NCBI GenBank assembly: GCA_030670165.1
Contig: DAOVCF010000106.1
Location: 1 to 6,935 of the forward strand
DNA: 6,935 nucleotides
Source of the DNA: Candidatus Stahliibacteriota bacterium
GTDB lineage: Bacteria > Hydrothermota > Tepidihabitantia > B3-TA06
Direction: 5' to 3'
Below the pieces are notes generated by a model. It ran no database searches. It saw nothing but the letters and a program-made list of their open reading frames with translations, and was not told the origin of the DNA. This document shows, in pieces, positions 5,872 through 6,935 of this stretch (position 1 is its first letter; every line of letters starts with the position of its first letter). A program made the position numbers and the translations under genes.

Positions 5872-5937
5872 GCGACTGCGTCGCAATATCAAATTATTCC
5901 GCAAGCGTCATCCTTCGGAGCAAAATGCAAATTTTAA
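5872..5937 (+). repeat. Composite module 3: hairpin plus interrupted heptad array
   Basis: GCGAC/GTCGC arms with a TGC loop (5872-5884), one base, then heptads ATATCAA and ATTATTC (5886-5899). A GC-richer insert around 5899-5920 with TCCG/CGGA arms interrupts the array, which then resumes as AATGCAA and ATTTTAA (5924-5937). Unlike the other two, this copy lacks the upstream TGGACA. Confidence 0.65.
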
Positions 5938-5960
5938 ATAGAGTGTAGCACGGACTCTAT
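5938..5960. repeat. Inverted repeat with 7-bp arms
   Basis: ATAGAGT (5938-5944) and ACTCTAT (5954-5960) are perfect complements around a 9-base loop. No T-run follows, so it is not a typical terminator. Confidence 0.6.
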
Positions 5961-5983
5961 AGTCAACGGGATGGTTCCAACAG

Positions 5984-6011
5984 TATGGAGTGCAATGACC
6001 GTGTCATTGCA
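5984..6011. repeat. 28-base palindromic repeat, copy A
   Basis: Identical over 28 bases to 6505-6532. It contains 9-base arms TGCAATGAC (5991-5999) and GTCATTGCA (6003-6011) with a CGT loop. GCAACAAC follows directly (6012-6019) and reappears after copy B. Confidence 0.9.
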
Positions 6012-6045
6012 GCAACAACCCTCACCTTGAATTCTTCTAGCAGAC

Positions 6046-6113
6046 GTAGGGGCCGGGCATTAAACCGGCCTGAATAATTCACCGTGCGGGCCAATCTAAA
6101 GGTCGGCCCCTAC
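6046..6113. repeat. GTAGGGGCCG inverted-repeat element with internal hairpins
   Basis: Outer arms GTAGGGGCCG (6046-6055) and CGGCCCCTAC (6104-6113) are perfect complements. Inside are GGCCGG/CCGGCC (6051-6056 and 6065-6070) and an imperfect 9-bp hairpin (6088-6096 with 6101-6109, TAAA loop), so alternative folds are possible. A related fragment, CGTAGGGACCG, occurs at 6245-6255. I recall similar GTAGGGGC palindromes between genes in other uncultured bacteria, but cannot verify that here. Confidence 0.7.
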
Positions 6114-6117
6114 AGAC

Positions 6118-6132
6118 TTTCTGCGATCTTTT
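6118..6132 (+). repeat. Partial copy of the TGCGATCTTTT element
   Basis: TTTCTGCGATCTTTT is identical to 5828-5842, but the hairpin and the AAAAGGAGCATTT tail do not follow. It may have been truncated or overwritten by the next element. Confidence 0.65.
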
Positions 6133-6155
6133 ACCCTAACCGGGGATAATCACGA

Positions 6156-6191
6156 ACAGGCTGGAGAGCCTGTCCCACATGGTTACATGTG
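6156..6191. repeat. Two adjacent small hairpins
   Basis: ACAGGCT and AGCCTGT (6156-6162, 6167-6173; loop GGAG) are followed two bases later by CACATG and CATGTG (6176-6181, 6186-6191; loop GTTA). Neither has a T-run typical of a terminator. Confidence 0.65.
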
Positions 6192-6203
6192 ATCTTTGAG
6201 ATT

Positions 6204-6238
6204 TGCGATCTTTTGTGTGCAACACAAAAGGAGCATTT
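6204..6238 (+). repeat. TGCGATCTTTT hairpin element, copy 2
   Basis: TGCGATCTTTT (6204-6214) and the tail AAAAGGAGCATTT (6226-6238) match copy 1. The stem here is a perfect 9 bp, CTTTTGTGT (6210-6218) with ACACAAAAG (6222-6230), and the loop is GCA. The stem differs from copy 1 on both sides at once, so pairing is kept. Confidence 0.75.
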
Positions 6239-6295
6239 AAGTGGCGTAGGGACCGACGTATGCCAGTGGGCATCAGGCGGTTCTTTTTATTATTC

Positions 6296-6418
6296 CGTCA
6301 TTGCGAGGAACGTTCGGCTCCGAAGGAAACGCGTGACGAAGCAATCTCATTGCACTAACCTAATATTCATAGAAAAGAGCTATGAGATTGCTTCGCCTCT
6401 TCGAGGCTCGCAATGACG
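6296..6418. repeat. Large cloverleaf-like inverted repeat (RHCEPRRGEAIS type)
   Basis: Outer arms CGTCATTGCGAG (6296-6307) and CTCGCAATGACG (6407-6418) and inner arms CGAAGCAATCTCAT (6337-6350) and ATGAGATTGCTTCG (6382-6395) are all perfect complements. Each side arm has its own small hairpin: TTCGG/CCGAA on the left (6313-6324) and CCTC/GAGG on the right (6396-6406). The minus strand of the right arm reads RHCEPRRGEAIS, a peptide I recall as a common false protein call from a repeat found in many unrelated bacteria. Confidence 0.85.
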
Positions 6419-6504
6419 ATGGGGTAGAAAAGTTGTCGATGTTCGAACCTTTGGGGTGCGCTTCGCGTTAGGTCGCCCCGATTCTTTTTGTCCGCACTTT
6501 GGAT

Positions 6505-6532
6505 TATGGAGTGCAATGACCGTGTCATTGCA
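6505..6532. repeat. 28-base palindromic repeat, copy B
   Basis: Exact second copy of 5984-6011, 521 bp further on, with the same 9-bp arms and CGT loop (6512-6532). Here GCAACAAC (6543-6550) follows after an extra ten bases, and starts another small hairpin. Confidence 0.9.
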
Positions 6533-6544
6533 TAATATTACCGC

Positions 6545-6559
6545 AACAACGCGGTTGTT
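6545..6559. repeat. Small hairpin AACAAC/GTTGTT
   Basis: Perfect 6-bp arms (6545-6550, 6554-6559) around a GCG loop, just before the promoter region of the last gene. No T-run follows. Confidence 0.5.
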
Positions 6560-6572
6560 CATTCCAAAAAGC

Positions 6573-6600
6573 TTGCCAAGAGCTGATTTCTGAATAAACT
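6573..6600 (+). promoter_or_regulatory. Possible promoter of the hydrolase-like gene
   Basis: TTGCCA (6573-6578), a 16-base spacer and TAAACT (6595-6600) match 5 and 4 of 6 consensus positions, with the same spacing as the other three promoters here. TAGAAT at 6615-6620 is a better -10 box but has no good -35 partner. The call is weak. Confidence 0.35.
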
Positions 6601-6640
6601 TGCCATTCGGTTTGTAGAATAAACATCAAACGATTCAAAC

Positions 6641-6645
6641 GGAGG
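6641..6645 (+). promoter_or_regulatory. Ribosome binding site of the hydrolase-like gene
   Basis: GGAGG lies six bases before ATG at 6652 and fixes this start, ahead of a signal peptide. Confidence 0.85.
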
Positions 6646-6651
6646 AATTTG

Positions 6652-6935
6652 ATGAGAAGAACAATCATGGGGTTGGTGGGTCTGGTAGTACTCGCCTTTG
6701 CCCAGAGCGCGATCGAGGGCTCCTGGGAAGGGGCAATCCAGCTGCCGAGTATGGAAATAGGCATGGAAGTGGCCTTTGTTTCTGAAGCAGAGGAACTTAC
6801 CGCTACAATTGATATTCCCCCGCAGGGAGCCTTTGGGCTGCCCTTGAAGAATGTGAGTTTCGAGGACCCCAAGGTCTACTTTGAACTCCCAACGTCTCTG
6901 GCTAAAGCAATCTTCGACGGCAAGCTTGAGGAAGG
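6652..6935 (+). CDS. Exported protein, probable N-terminal part of an alpha/beta hydrolase, cut by window edge
   Basis: Ninety-four codons are visible before the window ends. Residues 1-17 (two Arg, then a hydrophobic core ending LAFA) form a signal peptide, probably cut after Ala17, so the protein should be exported. The region from about residue 21 reads IEGSWEGAIQLPSMEIG, then LTATIDIPPQGAFGLPLKNVSF, VYFELP and IFDGKLE. This layout (a GxWxG opening, a TATIDxPxQGAxGLPL block, then FxGKL) resembles the beta-sheet domain preceding the catalytic domain in many exported bacterial alpha/beta hydrolases. The catalytic residues would lie beyond the window, so the enzymatic call is inference. GGAGG at 6641 supports the start. 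It lies alone on the right of the repeat island and is probably transcribed independently of rnfEAB. Confidence 0.7.
   Translation, partial: MRRTIMGLVGLVVLAFAQSAIEGSWEGAIQLPSMEIGMEVAFVSEAEELTATIDIPPQGAFGLPLKNVSFEDPKVYFELPTSLAKAIFDGKLEE

Larger units (their letters stand above)
5474..6651. other. Gene-free repeat island between rnfB and the hydrolase-like gene
   Basis: About 1.18 kb with no credible coding sequence. Frames open here translate to low-complexity or repeat-derived peptides (NFKFQNANCK-like, RHCEPRRGEAIS) and lack ribosome binding sites. The stretch is instead built from short tandem arrays (periods 11, 7 and 8 bp) and at least seven kinds of hairpin, several in more than one copy; each is listed separately. 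Bases 5474-5536 show nothing recognisable and no T-tailed terminator for rnfB. Likely an accumulation of REP- or MITE-like non-coding elements. Confidence 0.8.

Noticed and set aside
5537..6532. CRISPR array
   Set aside because: The repeats are either directly tandem without spacers or only two copies 493 bp apart; there is no regular repeat-spacer pattern and no cas gene.
6189..6562. Open frames at 6189-6416 (plus) and 6562-6380 (minus)
   Set aside because: They run through hairpin repeats; the minus frame yields the RHCEPRRGEAIS peptide, known to me as a repeat-derived false protein. No ribosome binding site.
6525..6872. 115-codon open frame on the minus strand over the hydrolase-like gene
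   Set aside because: The plus-strand gene has a good ribosome binding site, a signal peptide and family-like sequence; the minus frame has none of these.

Overview
The window comes from a bacterium with standard sigma-70-type promoters (TTGACA / TATAAT-like) and AAGGAG ribosome binding sites. The genes suggest an anaerobic or facultative organism with an Rnf ion-translocating ferredoxin:NAD oxidoreductase, plus exported hydrolases. The long, multi-cluster RnfB, the exported S9 peptidase, and the gene-free stretch full of small palindromic repeats resemble genomes of uncultured sediment candidate phyla. I cannot name a taxon from the sequence alone.

Layout. On the minus strand, reading leftwards from 3055, there is an exported S9-family serine peptidase (3055-1151, GTG start). 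A separate transcription unit follows, with a strong promoter at 1075-1048. It holds a 163-residue helical protein of unknown function (1015-524) and a lipoprotein cut by the left edge (487-1). On the plus strand, divergent from the peptidase, rnfE-rnfA-rnfB (3164-5473) are packed with 1-base gaps or overlaps. Their promoter has perfect consensus hexamers and lies so close to the rnfE start codon that the transcript should be leaderless. From 5474 to 6651 there is no credible gene. This 1.2 kb is a mosaic of short tandem arrays and hairpin-forming repeats. At the right edge, a signal-peptide-bearing protein (6652 onward) begins; it looks like the N-terminal domain of an alpha/beta hydrolase.

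How the genes work together. RnfA and RnfE are the paired membrane subunits that together hold an iron-sulfur centre in the membrane. RnfB is the ferredoxin-oxidising, iron-sulfur-rich subunit. The other three subunits (RnfC, RnfD, RnfG) needed for a complete complex are not beside them here. They must be encoded elsewhere, or lie beyond the repeat-rich region. The peptidase and the hydrolase-like gene suggest peptide or ester breakdown outside the cytoplasm, but nothing in the sequence ties them to Rnf.

I found no convincing new defence or mobile system. The most unusual material is the repeat island. It includes a composite module seen two to three times: TGGACA, five bases, a GCGAC/GTCGC hairpin, one base, then a 7-bp-period A/T-rich array. 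The leaderless arrangement of rnfE and a lost cysteine in the extra C-terminal ferredoxin domain of RnfB are the other points worth checking.
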